40,464 bases of DNA from Syntrophobacterales bacterium (GTDB taxonomy: Bacteria > Desulfobacterota > Desulfobaccia > Desulfobaccales > 0-14-0-80-60-11), in contig JAILZL010000029.1 of the NCBI GenBank assembly GCA_023512475.1, forward strand, positions 1-40,464, in the 5' to 3' direction. The notes below the pieces were generated by a model. It saw only the letters and a program-made list of their open reading frames with translations, had not been told where the DNA came from and made no database searches. Each line of letters starts with the position of its first letter. Positions within the stretch are counted from its first letter, which is position 1. The translations under genes and the position numbers were made by a program. Below are positions 16,808 through 27,654 of the stretch, piece after piece.

Positions 16808-17130
16808 GGCGCAGGCGCCCGGGAGGATACGCCCCCTGCCCGGATGGGGGCCCATCTTACCCCACAGGTCGCAGGGGAGGTGCACGCGCCCCACAACCGG
16901 AAGGATGGGGGACATCCCCGATCTATGGGCTTCCGGGATATGACAGCCTGCGGGGAGAGGGGCGGGGAGCGGAGTCCCTGCCTTTCTTTCTGCCCCACCA
17001 TCTCTCTCCCCCTACCCCACCAAAATCCGAGGGGGGCCGCGCTGCCTTGGCTTTCCGGAGGGCGGGAGGGGGACGTGACGAAAGGGGGGCGACTGGTCCT
17101 CCCGAAAAATCCTTTTATTCAGGTTCCGAG
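16808..17130. other. Intergenic stretch before the UPF0016 gene
   Basis: About 320 bases of GC-rich sequence with GGGGAGAGGGGCGGGGAGCG (16956..16975) and CT-rich runs. A short plus-strand open frame (16844..17134) has no support as a gene. I looked for a manganese (yybP-ykoY) riboswitch, which often precedes this transporter class, and could not find its conserved loops. The length still allows an untranslated leader. Confidence 0.35.
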
Positions 17131-17403
17131 ATGAAATGGCAGATTTTCTGGCTGACCTTCGGCACCGTTTTTCTGGCGGAACTGGGCGACAAGACCCAGC
17201 TGGCCGCTTTGAGCATGACGGCGGACACCAAAGCCCCCGTGGCGGTCTTCCTGGGCGCCTGTTCGGCCCTGATTCTGGCCACCCTCCTCGGAGTGACCGT
17301 GGGCAGCCTGCTCACCCAGTATGTCCCGGAGCATCTCATCAAAAAGGCCGCCGGGATCGCCTTCGTGGCCATCGGTGTCCTGATTCTGCTGGGACGCTGG
17401 TAA
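17131..17403 (+). CDS. Half-size UPF0016 (GDT1/TMEM165-type) cation transporter
   Basis: A 90-residue membrane protein with a single UPF0016 repeat. The diagnostic E-x-G-D-K-T motif is in FLAELGDKTQLAAL (about residues 15-28), with helices around 30-50 and 68-88. Full-size members hold two such repeats and export Mn2+ or Ca2+; one-repeat versions must pair. No second repeat is adjacent here, so this one should form homodimers or pair with a distant subunit. The start at ATG 17131 has a poor ribosome site. Confidence 0.85.
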   Translation: MKWQIFWLTFGTVFLAELGDKTQLAALSMTADTKAPVAVFLGACSALILATLLGVTVGSLLTQYVPEHLIKKAAGIAFVAIGVLILLGRW

Positions 17404-17473
17404 GGAGACGCCCCGCCCGGGGTCCCCAGAGGGACGGTTTCCGGGGTTGGGGGAGGGGTTTGCCGGCGGCGCC

Positions 17474-17502
17474 TTGGCCTCTTGGGGAATTTCTGTTAAA
17501 AT
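17474..17502 (+). promoter_or_regulatory. Sigma-70-type promoter of aroK
   Basis: TTGGCC, 17-base spacer, TAAAAT, preceded by TG (extended -10). The leader to ATG 17549 would be about 40 bases. It could drive the run aroK-aroC-tyrA. Confidence 0.45.
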
Positions 17503-17548
17503 GGGCCTGATTTTGACTTGTTGCGTCCGGAGTCCCGCCCGTCCGGCC

Positions 17549-18106
17549 ATGGCGAAAATTCCTGAGGCCTTGTCCCACCGGAATCTGGTGCTCATCGGCT
17601 ACCGGGGGGCGGGAAAGACCGCGGTGGGCCGGCAGCTCTCCCAGGCCCTGGGGTGGCCCCTGGTGGACCTGGACGAGGAGCTGGTCCGGGAAGCCGGCCG
17701 CACCATCGCCGGGATCGTGGCGGAGGAAGGCTGGCCCGGGTTCCGGCGGCGGGAAAAGGAGCTGGTGCGCCGCTTCGCCGGCCGCCCCGGGCTGGTGCTG
17801 GCCACCGGGGGCGGGGTGGTGCTGGACCCGGAGAATGTGGCCCGCCTGAAGGAGCAGGGCATCCTGGTCTGGCTCAGGGCCCCGGCGTCGGTGCTCCGGG
17901 AGCGCCTGGCCCGGGATGCCGGGACCGCCGTCAGCCGCCCCGGGTTGCAGGGCTCCGATCCCCTGGCGGAAGTGGAGGAGATCCTGGCTCAGCGGGAGCC
18001 CCTCTACCGGGCCGCGGCGGATGTGATCCTTGACACGACGGACCTGACGCCGGCGGAAGTGGCGGCAAAGATCCTGGCGGCGCTCAAGGAGGCTGGGGAG
18101 GCCTGA
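17549..18106 (+). CDS. aroK: Shikimate kinase
   Basis: Shikimate kinase uses ATP to make shikimate 3-phosphate. The 185 residues include Walker A GYRGAGKTAVG, the shikimate-binding DLDEELV (DxD-type), GGGVV, and a lid with RDAGTAVSRPGL. The start ATG 17549 lies just before the fold begins (MAKIPEALSHRNLVLIG); the frame is open for 34 more codons upstream, but that part overlaps the predicted promoter. It precedes aroC on the same strand; the 255-base gap between them holds a repeat copy. Confidence 0.93.
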   Translation: MAKIPEALSHRNLVLIGYRGAGKTAVGRQLSQALGWPLVDLDEELVREAGRTIAGIVAEEGWPGFRRREKELVRRFAGRPGLVLATGGGVVLDPENVARLKEQGILVWLRAPASVLRERLARDAGTAVSRPGLQGSDPLAEVEEILAQREPLYRAAADVILDTTDLTPAEVAAKILAALKEAGEA

Positions 18107-18175
18107 CCTTCCCAGGCCGGGTGGCCGGCGGGCCTGGGGCCAAACCGGCCCGAGATGCATTTTGCGGGAGGGGAA

Positions 18176-18214
18176 GGGCCGGGAAACCGGAGGCCCCTGG
18201 CCCCTGCACTCCCC
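18176..18214 (+). repeat. GC-rich intergenic repeat (GGGCCGGGA type)
   Basis: Begins GGGCCGGGAAACCGGAGGCC and runs into a C-rich tract; matches 7921..7954 and 29828..29860. It lies between aroK and aroC. An AT-rich spot, GAGGGGTTTTTTCAG (18246..18260), follows. Confidence 0.45.
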
Positions 18215-18361
18215 GTGCCGCGGTGGGGATGCAAAGATAAGGATTGAGGGGTTTTTTCAGATAATTTCCCGGGCGGACGGGAAGCGGGTCGGAAAGAGGA
18301 GGCGGGGCCATGGCCCCCCTTCCCTCCTGACTCTCCGGAAAAAATCCCGCAAGGGCGGCTC

Positions 18362-19417
18362 ATGGCGGGGAACACCTTCGGCCGGCTGTTTCGGGTGACC
18401 ACCTGGGGGGAGTCCCACGGGCCGGCCATCGGCGCGGTGATTGACGGCTGCCCGCCGGGGCTGGAGCTTTCTGCGCCGGATATCGAGGCGGAGCTGGCCC
18501 GGCGCCGCCCGGGGGTGCAGGCCCATGCCAGCGCCCGCCGGGAGGCGGACCGGGTGGAGATCCTCTCCGGGGTCTTCGAGGGCCGCACCACCGGCACCCC
18601 CATCAGCCTGCTCATCGCCAACCGGGATGTGCGCAGCCGGGACTATGACGAGCTCCGGGAGGTCTTCCGCCCCGGGCACGGCGATGTCACCTATCAGGCC
18701 AAATACGGGATCCGGGATCACCGGGGCGGCGGCCGGGCCTCGGCCCGGGAGACCGCGGCCCGGGTGGCCGCCGGCGCGGTGGCCCAGAAAGTCCTGGCCC
18801 GGGAGGGCATCACCGTTTTGGCCTACACCGTGGAGCTGGGGGGCGTCCCCGCCGCCTTCCGGGAGGAGAAATTCATCTGGGAGAACCCCTTCTTTTGTGC
18901 CGACCCTGAGGCGGTGGCGCCCATGGCCGCCCGGGTGGAGGAGGTGCGCCGCTTGGGGGACTCCCTGGGCGGGATTGTGGAGGTTCGGGTGCGAAACTGC
19001 CCGGCGGGTCTGGGGGAGCCGGTCTTCGACAAGCTGGACGCGGTCCTGGCCCAGGCGGTGATGAGCGTGGGTGCGGTGAAGGGGGTGGAGATCGGGGCCG
19101 GTTTCGCCGCCGCCCGCATGCTGGGCTCGGAGCACAACGACCCCCTCCTCCCCGGGGGCGGCTTTGCCAGCAACCATGCCGGGGGCATCCTGGCGGGCAT
19201 CTCCAGCGGCCAGGAGATTATCCTGAGGGCCGCGGTGAAGCCCATCCCCTCTATCGCCCGGGAACAGGAGACCGTGGATGTGCACGGCCGGCCCCGGCGG
19301 CTGAGCATCCGGGGGCGCCACGATATCAGCGCCATTCCCCGCATCGTGCCGGTGCTTCTGGCCATGGTGCGTCTCACCCTGGCCGACTTTCTCCTGCAGC
19401 AGAAGGCCCTGAGATGA
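18362..19417 (+). CDS. aroC: Chorismate synthase
   Basis: AroC converts EPSP to chorismate and needs reduced FMN. The 351-residue protein begins [19 protein letters not shown], the first family signature. It contains the central [25 protein letters not shown] region (FMN and substrate binding), and [15 protein letters not shown] near the C terminus as the third. The stop overlaps the ATG of tyrA by four bases (ATGA), so the two are translated together. This is part of a short aromatic amino acid cluster. Confidence 0.97.
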   Translation: MAGNTFGRLFRVTTWGESHGPAIGAVIDGCPPGLELSAPDIEAELARRRPGVQAHASARREADRVEILSGVFEGRTTGTPISLLIANRDVRSRDYDELREVFRPGHGDVTYQAKYGIRDHRGGGRASARETAARVAAGAVAQKVLAREGITVLAYTVELGGVPAAFREEKFIWENPFFCADPEAVAPMAARVEEVRRLGDSLGGIVEVRVRNCPAGLGEPVFDKLDAVLAQAVMSVGAVKGVEIGAGFAAARMLGSEHNDPLLPGGGFASNHAGGILAGISSGQEIILRAAVKPIPSIAREQETVDVHGRPRRLSIRGRHDISAIPRIVPVLLAMVRLTLADFLLQQKALR

Positions 19418-20172
19418 CCCCCACCATCGCACTCATCGGCGGGGCCGGTCAGATGGGCCGCTGGCTGGAGCGCTTTTTCCGTTCCCGGGGTTATCCGGTG
19501 CTCATCGCCGACGTGGAGACCGGCCTCAGCGCTTCGGAGGCCGCCTCCCGGGCCGAGGTGGTCATCCTCTGCGTCCCCATCCCGGTGGTGGCCGAGGTGG
19601 CCCGGGAGGTGGGCCCGCACCTGAAACCCGGGGCCGCCCTGATGGACATCGCCTCGGTGAAGCAGCGGCCCCTGGCGGCCATGCTGGACGCCTTCCCCGG
19701 GGAGGTGGTGGGCACCCATCCCCTCTTCGGCCCCGGGGAACCGGATATCCGGGGACTCACCGTGGTCCTCTGCCCCGGCCGGGGCGAACGCTGGTTCAAG
19801 TGGCTGAAGACCCTCCTGGAGGAGGCCGGCGCCCGGGTGCGGGTGACCACCGCCACGGAGCACGACCGCCTCATGAGCGTGGTGCAGGGGCTGGCCCATT
19901 TCATCCTCATCGCCCTGGGGGCCACCATGCGGCAGATGGGGGTGACGGAGGAGGACGTGCAGGACTTTTCCACCCCCACCTTCGGCACCCTCCTCAGCCT
20001 GACCCGGAAGCTCCTGAGCCAGGATGCCAAGCTGTATGCCTGCATCCAGGTACAGAACCCGGCCAACCGCCTGGCCCTCCGGGCCTTCAACGAGGCGGTG
20101 GGCGACATTCTTTACTACATTCAGCGCCAGGATGTGGCGGGGCTGGTCCGGCTCCTGGAGGAAATCAAATAG
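19414..20172 (+). CDS. tyrA: Prephenate dehydrogenase-type TyrA
   Basis: A 252-residue TyrA dehydrogenase. The NAD(P)-binding loop is GGAGQMGRW (residues 9-17). The catalytic-site segments SVKQ and GTHPLFGP (His) are present. There is no ACT or chorismate mutase domain, so feedback control must differ from the long forms. The family oxidises prephenate or arogenate on the way to tyrosine; the sequence does not settle which substrate. It overlaps aroC by four bases and is followed by serS 78 bases later. Confidence 0.9.
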   Translation: MTPTIALIGGAGQMGRWLERFFRSRGYPVLIADVETGLSASEAASRAEVVILCVPIPVVAEVAREVGPHLKPGAALMDIASVKQRPLAAMLDAFPGEVVGTHPLFGPGEPDIRGLTVVLCPGRGERWFKWLKTLLEEAGARVRVTTATEHDRLMSVVQGLAHFILIALGATMRQMGVTEEDVQDFSTPTFGTLLSLTRKLLSQDAKLYACIQVQNPANRLALRAFNEAVGDILYYIQRQDVAGLVRLLEEIK

Positions 20173-21534
<1,362 letters not shown>

Positions 21535-21944
21535 GGGGAGGGGGGCTGGAGAAAAGCAGGGCCAAAACCGGGGGTTTCTGACTTTTCCGGGCTGTCTGGT
21601 CAGGCAGATCCGGCAGGGTGGGGGCGAGCCTGAGGGACCCGGCCCCTCCGGAGGATACCCGGCGGACGGGGGGAGCAACCGGGCGGGAGACGGCGGCAGG
21701 TCGGTCAATGGCTTATCCGGGCCCGGCCGGATAGGTCTCTGAAAAGGGTGAGGCAGTCCACCGGAAGAACCCGGCCCCGCACCTCCCTCCCCCGATTCCC
21801 CTCCTCCACCCCGGCCCGGGAAGCGGCTTGCGCCCCCGGACTGAGGGATTCCCGGTGGCCCCCTGTCCGGTTTTGCGCCCCTCAGGATGTCCTGCCGGGG
21901 GAAAGAGGGGTCCGGGCCCACGACCCCTCACCTGGTCGCCAGAC
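21535..21944. other. Intergenic stretch, convergent region
   Basis: Lies between plus-strand serS and the minus-strand lipoprotein gene. It is GC-rich and holds no supported gene; several overlapping short open frames lack ribosome sites and family features. No clear terminator for serS was found. Confidence 0.4.
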
Positions 21945-21969
21945 AAAAAGGCGGGACTTTCGCCCCGCC
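21945..21969 (-). terminator. Rho-independent terminator of the lipoprotein gene
   Basis: Stem GGCGGG / CCCGCC (21950..21955 and 21964..21969) with an 8-base loop, followed on the minus strand by five T (21949..21945). Confidence 0.7.
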
Positions 21970-21998
21970 CTGTTTCGCCAAATCCCTGTCCCTTTGCC

Positions 21999-23141
21999 CT
22001 ACTGGACCGCCTTCACCTTGTCATTGGGCTTGAAGGGGCCGCCTTTGAGGGCGGTGGCCACCGCGCCGGTGGTCCCCAAAAGCTCCGTCACCTTGAGCTC
22101 GCCTTGGGTTTCATCCGCGGTGTAGCCCAGGACCGCGCCGGTCTGGGGGTTCACCACTTCCTTCCCCGGGGTGACCACCCGCAGGCGGTCCCCCACCTTG
22201 AGCCCGGCGTTCTGGCCCAGGTTGAGGTAAACCTTGCCCTCCCGGATGAACTCCACCCGGCCGAACCAGTCCACCTCCAGCAGGGCGGCGCTGGTGCGCA
22301 GGGTGTGCTCCCGGACGAACCTGGCGGCGCCCTCCGGCCGCAGTCCCTCGCTTCCCGCCGGGCCCACCACGGAGTCCACCTTGTTCCCCAGAAAGGCGTC
22401 ATAGATCTCCACCGCATAGAAGCCGGTGGTGCCCTTCTCCGGCGGCACCACCCCGGCCAGCACCACCGCCTGCACCCCCAGAGCATCCCCCAGGGCCTGG
22501 ATGTTGCGGCGCAGGCTGAGCTTGCCGTGCACCCCGGCCTTGGCCAGGGCCTCCCGCACCTTGTCTGCCGGCACCACCTTGATGTCCTTCTGGCGGCCCA
22601 GGGCGTCCGCCAGGGTGGTGGCCAAAGTCAGGCTTAGACCCTGATAGGAGGCGGGGGCGTCGGGGTTGGCGAGCACCGCCACCGCCCGGCCGCTGTAGGG
22701 GGCCTTGTCCCTCGTGCGGGAGACGTAGCCGCCCAGCCCCTGCTCCCGGAGGATGCGGTCCACCTCAGCCCGTACCATCTCCTGGAGCTTGTCCGGGGGG
22801 ATGGTCCTGCCGGCGGCCTTCTGCTGCTGGGCCGCCACCCGCTTGGCCAGGGCGTCCATGATATAGGACTGCATGCCCTTGAACTCCCGGCCCTTCTCCA
22901 CATAGATATATTCCGGCTGGTCCGGGTAGGTGAGCCAGTAGGGGTTTTTGCTGCGCACGTAGGGCTTGCCGTCCACCATGACGGTCTCCTCCTGGGCCTC
23001 CGGGGGGACCGTCTCTTCCTCCACGTCCTCCGCCTTGCCGTAACCGGCCCAGCTCTTCAGGCGCTCCCAGGTGCCGCAGCCGGCAGCCGCAAGAAGCATA
23101 ACTGCCACAATGATGAAGGGAAAAAACCGCTTGCTGATCAT
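21999..23141 (-). CDS. Lipoprotein with FlgT/CsgG-like domains
   Basis: A 380-residue predicted lipoprotein. The signal sequence ends in LLAAAGC with lipidation at Cys22. A linker follows, then YIMDALAKRVAAQ and a CsgG/FlgT-like middle (RAVAVLANPDAPASYQGLSLTLATTLADAL..., residues about 155-300). The C terminus is a short beta barrel seen in FlgT C-terminal modules (GKVYLNLGQNAGLKVGDRLRVV, ending KPNDKVKAV). Proteins with this set of domains act in the periplasm or outer membrane in assembly of envelope structures. No flagellar gene is adjacent. Downstream of a porin with a terminator between them, so it is expressed separately. Confidence 0.7.
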   Translation of the reverse strand: MISKRFFPFIIVAVMLLAAAGCGTWERLKSWAGYGKAEDVEEETVPPEAQEETVMVDGKPYVRSKNPYWLTYPDQPEYIYVEKGREFKGMQSYIMDALAKRVAAQQQKAAGRTIPPDKLQEMVRAEVDRILREQGLGGYVSRTRDKAPYSGRAVAVLANPDAPASYQGLSLTLATTLADALGRQKDIKVVPADKVREALAKAGVHGKLSLRRNIQALGDALGVQAVVLAGVVPPEKGTTGFYAVEIYDAFLGNKVDSVVGPAGSEGLRPEGAARFVREHTLRTSAALLEVDWFGRVEFIREGKVYLNLGQNAGLKVGDRLRVVTPGKEVVNPQTGAVLGYTADETQGELKVTELLGTTGAVATALKGGPFKPNDKVKAVQ

Positions 23142-23283
23142 GAAGACTCCCGTACGGTGTGTGTTTGCCGTTTGCCTGCCCCCGGGCCTGGAGGCGGGCG
23201 GATGCTTTTCTCTGGGCGCCTTTCGGCTTGGCAGGGAAAAAACCGCCGGTGGGCCGGGGCCGGAAATTGCCGTCGTCCCAAAT

Positions 23284-23315
23284 TAAAAAGCCCACGGGGA
23301 TGATACCCCGTGGGC
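23284..23315 (-). terminator. Rho-independent terminator of the porin gene
   Basis: Perfect 10-bp stem GCCCACGGGG / CCCCGTGGGC (23290..23299 and 23306..23315), 6-base loop, then five T on the minus strand. Confidence 0.9.
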
Positions 23316-23342
23316 CGCGGTCATGTCAACCGGTTAGCCGGC

Positions 23343-24659
23343 TTAGAAGAAGAACCAGGCGCCGAAGCGGACGGAGTGGGCGTCACCCCAGTTGGTCGGG
23401 GGGTTAAACTCACTAATTGCGCCGGTAGCCGGGTTATAAGTCGACATACGGTAGTAATTCGCCCGGGTGTAGGTGTACTGCAGGCCGAATTTGACCGCAG
23501 AAATGGGCCGGTAGTAGAGGGCGGGGGAGACTTCCCACCAATGATGCACCGGCCGGGTGGAGGCGGCCACATCGGTATAGGTGTCCACATCATAATTGGA
23601 GCCCAGACCGGCGGCCACATTCAGGAACCACTGGTTGCTGAAGTAGTAGTTGGCCTGCACGTAACCGCCCCAGGTCTTGACCAGGTGCCGATCCACCCGA
23701 TTGGGATGGAAATGGAGGATGTGGTTCATGCCGGTGCCATTGCCGATGAAATCCAGCCCCTGGCCCACATAGGCCTGTACCGTCAGGGCGGAGGTGCCCG
23801 CCAGGTTGGCGGTGGTGGTGGGGATCACCGGAATGAACAGGGTACCCTGAATCACCCAGTTATTGAGATACTCTTGCTGGTCGGTAAGCGGCCCTATCCG
23901 GTCATCTGTGCGATAACGGCTGCGCTGCCAGCCACCGGCCACCTGGGCCACAAAGCCCCGGGGCCGCCCGTAGAACCCGGCCTTGCCCCACAGGTCCGCC
24001 TCATACTGGATTTTGGCCTGGAGCTGCGGGGTCTCCGAGGTCTGGCCCTCCAGAGGCGAGTTGCTGATGGGGTAATTCAGGTTGCCAGAATCGTTGGTGT
24101 CGGTGGGCTTGCCGATCAAGCCGGAGAGGGTGAGCTTGCCCGGCCCCATGCCAAACTCCTGGGTCACCCGGATCTGGGGCAGCCGATGGGTGGCGCAGCC
24201 ATGGCCCTGGAAGGGACCATCCTGCACCAGCTCCGGATAGAATTCGCTGAAGAAGCTCCAGTACTGGCCGAAGAGGAGCTCGGTCCCGGGCCAGTTCATG
24301 CGGAAGAAGGCATGGCGCAGCCGGGGCTGATAGGCGTGGGAGGCGGACTGCCGGTCGTCACCCTGGACGTCGAAGTCCACTTCCAGGAAGCCGGTGATGG
24401 TGGCGCCCCAGAGCTTGGGCCCCTTGATGGTGAAGTTGAACCGGGAGGACTGGGCCGTCATGTTGAAACGGCCGTGAGTTGCATTCCGATCCCCCAGGAC
24501 GGCGGGCGGTAAATTGATATTTTTGGGAATCGCCTTGGAATCCCAGAAGGATTCCAGCTTGAGGTAGCCGCCCAGGGAGAACTCGGTCTGGGCCAGACCC
24601 ATGGCGGGCAGGGCCAGCAGAGCCACCAGGACCACCGCGAAAAATGCGTGCTTTTTCAT
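23343..24659 (-). CDS. Outer membrane porin, DcaP-like
   Basis: A 438-residue beta-barrel protein. The start at 24659 is set by an AAGGGGGG site and the signal peptide MKKHAFFAVVLVALLALPAMGLAQ. The first strand is FSLGGYLKLESFWDS, followed by many alternating amphipathic strands (TITGFLEVDFDVQG, LLFGQYWSFFSEF). The chain ends in aromatic residues (RFGAWFFF), as outer membrane barrels do for BamA recognition. It resembles the DcaP/porin group found in many Proteobacteria; the substrate is unknown. A strong consensus promoter and terminator fit abundant expression. Confidence 0.85.
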   Translation of the reverse strand: MKKHAFFAVVLVALLALPAMGLAQTEFSLGGYLKLESFWDSKAIPKNINLPPAVLGDRNATHGRFNMTAQSSRFNFTIKGPKLWGATITGFLEVDFDVQGDDRQSASHAYQPRLRHAFFRMNWPGTELLFGQYWSFFSEFYPELVQDGPFQGHGCATHRLPQIRVTQEFGMGPGKLTLSGLIGKPTDTNDSGNLNYPISNSPLEGQTSETPQLQAKIQYEADLWGKAGFYGRPRGFVAQVAGGWQRSRYRTDDRIGPLTDQQEYLNNWVIQGTLFIPVIPTTTANLAGTSALTVQAYVGQGLDFIGNGTGMNHILHFHPNRVDRHLVKTWGGYVQANYYFSNQWFLNVAAGLGSNYDVDTYTDVAASTRPVHHWWEVSPALYYRPISAVKFGLQYTYTRANYYRMSTYNPATGAISEFNPPTNWGDAHSVRFGAWFFF

Positions 24660-24771
24660 CTTTCCCCCCTTAGGTGATGAGATAGTACCCATTTCTCCTT
24701 TCGTATTGCCTAACCTTTTGCTTTTCCTGTGTTTTCCTCACCCCCTTTCCCAGTTTCCTTAACCCAGGGCC

Positions 24772-24800
24772 ATCTTAAAGCCGCCCGGGGCCTTTGTCAA
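24772..24800 (-). promoter_or_regulatory. Sigma-70-type promoter of the porin gene
   Basis: On the minus strand: a perfect TTGACA (24800..24795), 17-base spacer, TAAGAT. An AT-rich block (AATTTTTTA, AAAAATTTTT) lies directly upstream like an UP element. The leader to the start at 24659 is about 105 bases. Nothing gene-like is seen in 24801..25001. Confidence 0.6.
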
Positions 24801-25001
24801 TAAAAAATTGTGAAAAATTTTTCCCTAGGACGCGGATTTCCCCTCCCCCCTTGTCGGGCGAGGCAGGGAAAACTTGAGTCCCCACCCGCATTTTTCCCGG
24901 GGCGGCCAGACTGAAAGCCGCATGCAGAGGGGGTGGAGGTCCGGAACTCCCTTGGGTGGGAAACCGTGAAGTCCCTACCGGCACGTCCGATGGGGCTTAC
25001 C

Positions 25002-26738
25002 TCAGGCCAGGAGGTGGCGGCCCTCCCAGACAAAGGCCAGCAGCCCCGCCAGCACCAGGTTCCCCTCCACCAGGGACTCCAGGATCAGGCCCGACTCCAT
25101 CACCCCCCGGCGATACAGGGTGAGATAGCCCAGGGCGTAGAGGCCGCAGAGGCTCAGGACATAGCCCAGGGTGGGCACCAGGCCCAGGGCGGCGGCGGTC
25201 ACGAGGGCGGCGGCAAAAAGCACACATCCCAGGGAGAGGAGGTTCAGGGTGCGGGTGCGCCCCAGGGCGATGGCCAGGGTCTCCTTGCCCACCACCCGGT
25301 CCCCCTCGATGGCCAGGATCTCAAAGAGGCCGGAGCGGATGAAGACCAGGCCGAAGACAAAGAGGAAGGCCGCCACCGTAGCCCAGGTGAGGGGGCGCTC
25401 GGAGCAGACCACCGGGATGAGGGCCGCCAGCACCCCCCAGGCCAGGGAGGTGAAGACCGTCTTGGAGCCGGGGATTTCTTTCAGGGCGGCGATGCGGGTG
25501 AGAGTCGCCAGGCGCAGGGGCACGATTTTCAGGTTGTAGAGCAGCCCCAGGGCGCTCATGGCCAGGATAAAGGCGAAGGGCACCGGGCCCAGAATCAGCC
25601 CCAGCACCAGCGCCGCCAAGGCGGAGAGCGCCCCGCTCACCAGCAGGAAGGTGCGGTGCCGGCCATAGAACATGGTCTGCACCGGGTCATTGAGCTTGCT
25701 CGCCGCATCGGTGAAGTGGTTGAGGATGTGCATGGCGTAGATATAGAAAAAGGCCACGAAGAAGTACTTCCACTGGGGCTCCACCTGCTGGAGCAGGGAG
25801 GAGGTGTAGCTCAGGCAGCCGGCCCCCAGGGCCACATAGAGATTGGACTTGAGAAAGAAGCGCCAGACGCGGTAGAGATAGTTGGCCAGGGAACCGGGGC
25901 GGAAGGCCCAGGCATGCTTCAGGGTGCTCACCACGTTGCTGATGAGCCAGTGGGGGGTGGAGGCCCCGGCGGTGACCCCCACCACCTGGTAGCGGCTCAT
26001 CTCCGCCAGGTCCAGCTCCTGCTCGGTCTCCACGTGGTAGGTGGGCACGCCTGTGGCCCGGGAGATCTCCACCAGGCGCTGGGTGTTGCCGCTGTTTCTC
26101 CCCCCCACCACCACGATGGCCTCCACCTGGCGGGCCAGGCTCTGGATCTCCCCCTGGCGGCTGGCGGTGGCGTCGCAGATGGTGTTGAAGACCTTGACCT
26201 CCGGGAAGCGGCGGCGGATTTCCGCCACCAGGGCGTTGAACTGGGCCTCGCTCTGGGTGGTCTGGGCCACCACGATGACCCGGGAAAGCTCCGGCAGGGC
26301 GGCCACCTCCTCGGGGCGGGAGACCACGAAGCCCCGGCCGTCGGTGTGGCCCAGAAGCCCCCGCACCTCGGGGTGGTCGGCGTCCCCCACGATGAGGGTG
26401 GCGTAGTTCTGGCTGGCCCAACGGCGGATGATGGCCTGCACCTTGGCCACCCGGGGGCAGGTGGCGTCGATGATGCGCACCCCGGCCGCCTCCAGCTCCT
26501 GGCGCTCCTGGGGGGGGATGCCGTGGGCCCGGATGACCACCAGGCCCCGGGGGGTCTGGCCCCGCTCCAGCACCTTGATGCCCCGCTCCCGCAGCAGCTC
26601 CAGCACCTGGGGGTTGTGGATGAGGGGGCCGTGGGTGTAAATTTCCCCCTGATTCTGGTTGATGGCCTGCAGAACCAGCTCCAGGGCGCGTTTGACGCCC
26701 ATGCAGAAGCCGGAGGTTTTGGCGAGGATGACTTTCAT
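25002..26738 (-). CDS. IspH - UbiA-type prenyltransferase fusion
   Basis: A 578-residue two-part protein. Residues 1 to about 275 are IspH (LytB), which reduces HMBPP to IPP and DMAPP using a [4Fe-4S] cluster. Cluster ligands C12, C94 and C188 are present, as are active-site H36/H41, H72, H122, E124 and the TT near 160, plus SGNT (216-219). Residues about 284-578 form a UbiA-type membrane domain with some eight helices. Its first Asp-rich motif is altered, NHFTD...ND (N340, D344, N350, D351), and the second reads IEGDRVVGKET (D480). UbiA enzymes attach prenyl groups to aromatic or isoprenoid acceptors. A divergent CruF-like gene starts 123 bases away. The fusion is unusual and may channel isoprenoid units, but both parts may simply share regulation. 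Confidence 0.88.
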   Translation of the reverse strand: MKVILAKTSGFCMGVKRALELVLQAINQNQGEIYTHGPLIHNPQVLELLRERGIKVLERGQTPRGLVVIRAHGIPPQERQELEAAGVRIIDATCPRVAKVQAIIRRWASQNYATLIVGDADHPEVRGLLGHTDGRGFVVSRPEEVAALPELSRVIVVAQTTQSEAQFNALVAEIRRRFPEVKVFNTICDATASRQGEIQSLARQVEAIVVVGGRNSGNTQRLVEISRATGVPTYHVETEQELDLAEMSRYQVVGVTAGASTPHWLISNVVSTLKHAWAFRPGSLANYLYRVWRFFLKSNLYVALGAGCLSYTSSLLQQVEPQWKYFFVAFFYIYAMHILNHFTDAASKLNDPVQTMFYGRHRTFLLVSGALSALAALVLGLILGPVPFAFILAMSALGLLYNLKIVPLRLATLTRIAALKEIPGSKTVFTSLAWGVLAALIPVVCSERPLTWATVAAFLFVFGLVFIRSGLFEILAIEGDRVVGKETLAIALGRTRTLNLLSLGCVLFAAALVTAAALGLVPTLGYVLSLCGLYALGYLTLYRRGVMESGLILESLVEGNLVLAGLLAFVWEGRHLLA

Positions 26739-26861
26739 GCAGGTTCCGTCCGTTTTCGGCAGTGCCCCGGGCCTGGTCAGACCGGCGGGAAGGGCTGCCC
26801 CTCCATTACTTTATCCCCAAACCCTGACTCCGAAAACCCCAAACCTTCCCAGAGCGCCTGA

Positions 26862-27641
26862 ATGGACTTCCTGAACCTTCTTTGGGGCACTCTCACCCTC
26901 AGGCCCTATGTCTTCGCCTTCCTGGCCTGCTACCTGGTGATGGGGACGTTGGATTTCGGCCTGGGCCGGGCTCTGGTCTTTCTGGTCCTGGGCTACCTCC
27001 TGGCGTGGACCGCGGAGTTCAGCTCCATCCATACCGGTTTCCCCTTCGGGCTGTATCTTTACATTCCCGCCACGCTGGACCGGGAGCTCTGGGTCTTCGG
27101 GGTGCCGTTTATGGACTCCCTCTCCTATGTCTTTCTCACGTACGCCGGCTTAGCCACCGCCCGTCTGGCGCTGGAGGGGCTGGACCCCGGCCCGGGGTGG
27201 CCGCGCTCCTGGGGGCTGACGCTTTTGTCCGCCACCTTCATCATGACCCTGGATGTGATTATTGACCCGGTGGCGCTGCGGGGCTACCGCTGGTTTTTGG
27301 GGCAGATCTACGGCTATCCCGAGCCCGGCGTCTATTTCGGGGTGCCCCTGAGCAATTTCGCCGGCTGGTGGCTTATGGGCGCGGTCCTCACCCGCCTGCT
27401 GCAAAGCCTGAGCCATCTCCTTCCCCCCCGCCCCCCCTGGAATCTGGGACAGCGCCGGCTGCGGCTGCAGCCCCTGCTGGGCCCGGCATTGTATCTGGGC
27501 ATCCTGGCCTTCAACCTGGCGGTGACCTTCGCCATCGGCGAGGATCTCCTGGGCTGGGCGGGGATTTTCATCTGCACGCCCTTCCTCAGCTGGCTGGCCA
27601 TCCAGACCATCCGGGAGCTCAGGAAAGCCGGGAGCCCTTAA
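26862..27641 (+). CDS. CruF-like carotenoid biosynthesis membrane protein
   Basis: A 259-residue polytopic protein of the Caroten_synth family (DUF422/CruF). Landmarks are TAEFSSIHTGFPFGLYLY near 50-67 and MTLDVIIDPVALRGYRWF followed by GVYFGVPLSNFAGW, both family signatures. Six to eight helices cover the chain. CruF hydrates acyclic carotenoid ends in some bacteria and archaea. In some C50 pathways the partner that elongates lycopene is a UbiA-family enzyme, so the IspH-UbiA fusion next door is a plausible partner. No phytoene synthase or desaturase is in the window, so the substrate is uncertain. Confidence 0.82.
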   Translation: MDFLNLLWGTLTLRPYVFAFLACYLVMGTLDFGLGRALVFLVLGYLLAWTAEFSSIHTGFPFGLYLYIPATLDRELWVFGVPFMDSLSYVFLTYAGLATARLALEGLDPGPGWPRSWGLTLLSATFIMTLDVIIDPVALRGYRWFLGQIYGYPEPGVYFGVPLSNFAGWWLMGAVLTRLLQSLSHLLPPRPPWNLGQRRLRLQPLLGPALYLGILAFNLAVTFAIGEDLLGWAGIFICTPFLSWLAIQTIRELRKAGSP

Positions 27642-27654
27642 GGGGCCCGCACCT

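Noticed and set aside
16808-17130. Manganese riboswitch (yybP-ykoY) before the UPF0016 gene
   Set aside because: The conserved loop sequences of that RNA could not be found; only GC-rich hairpins are present.
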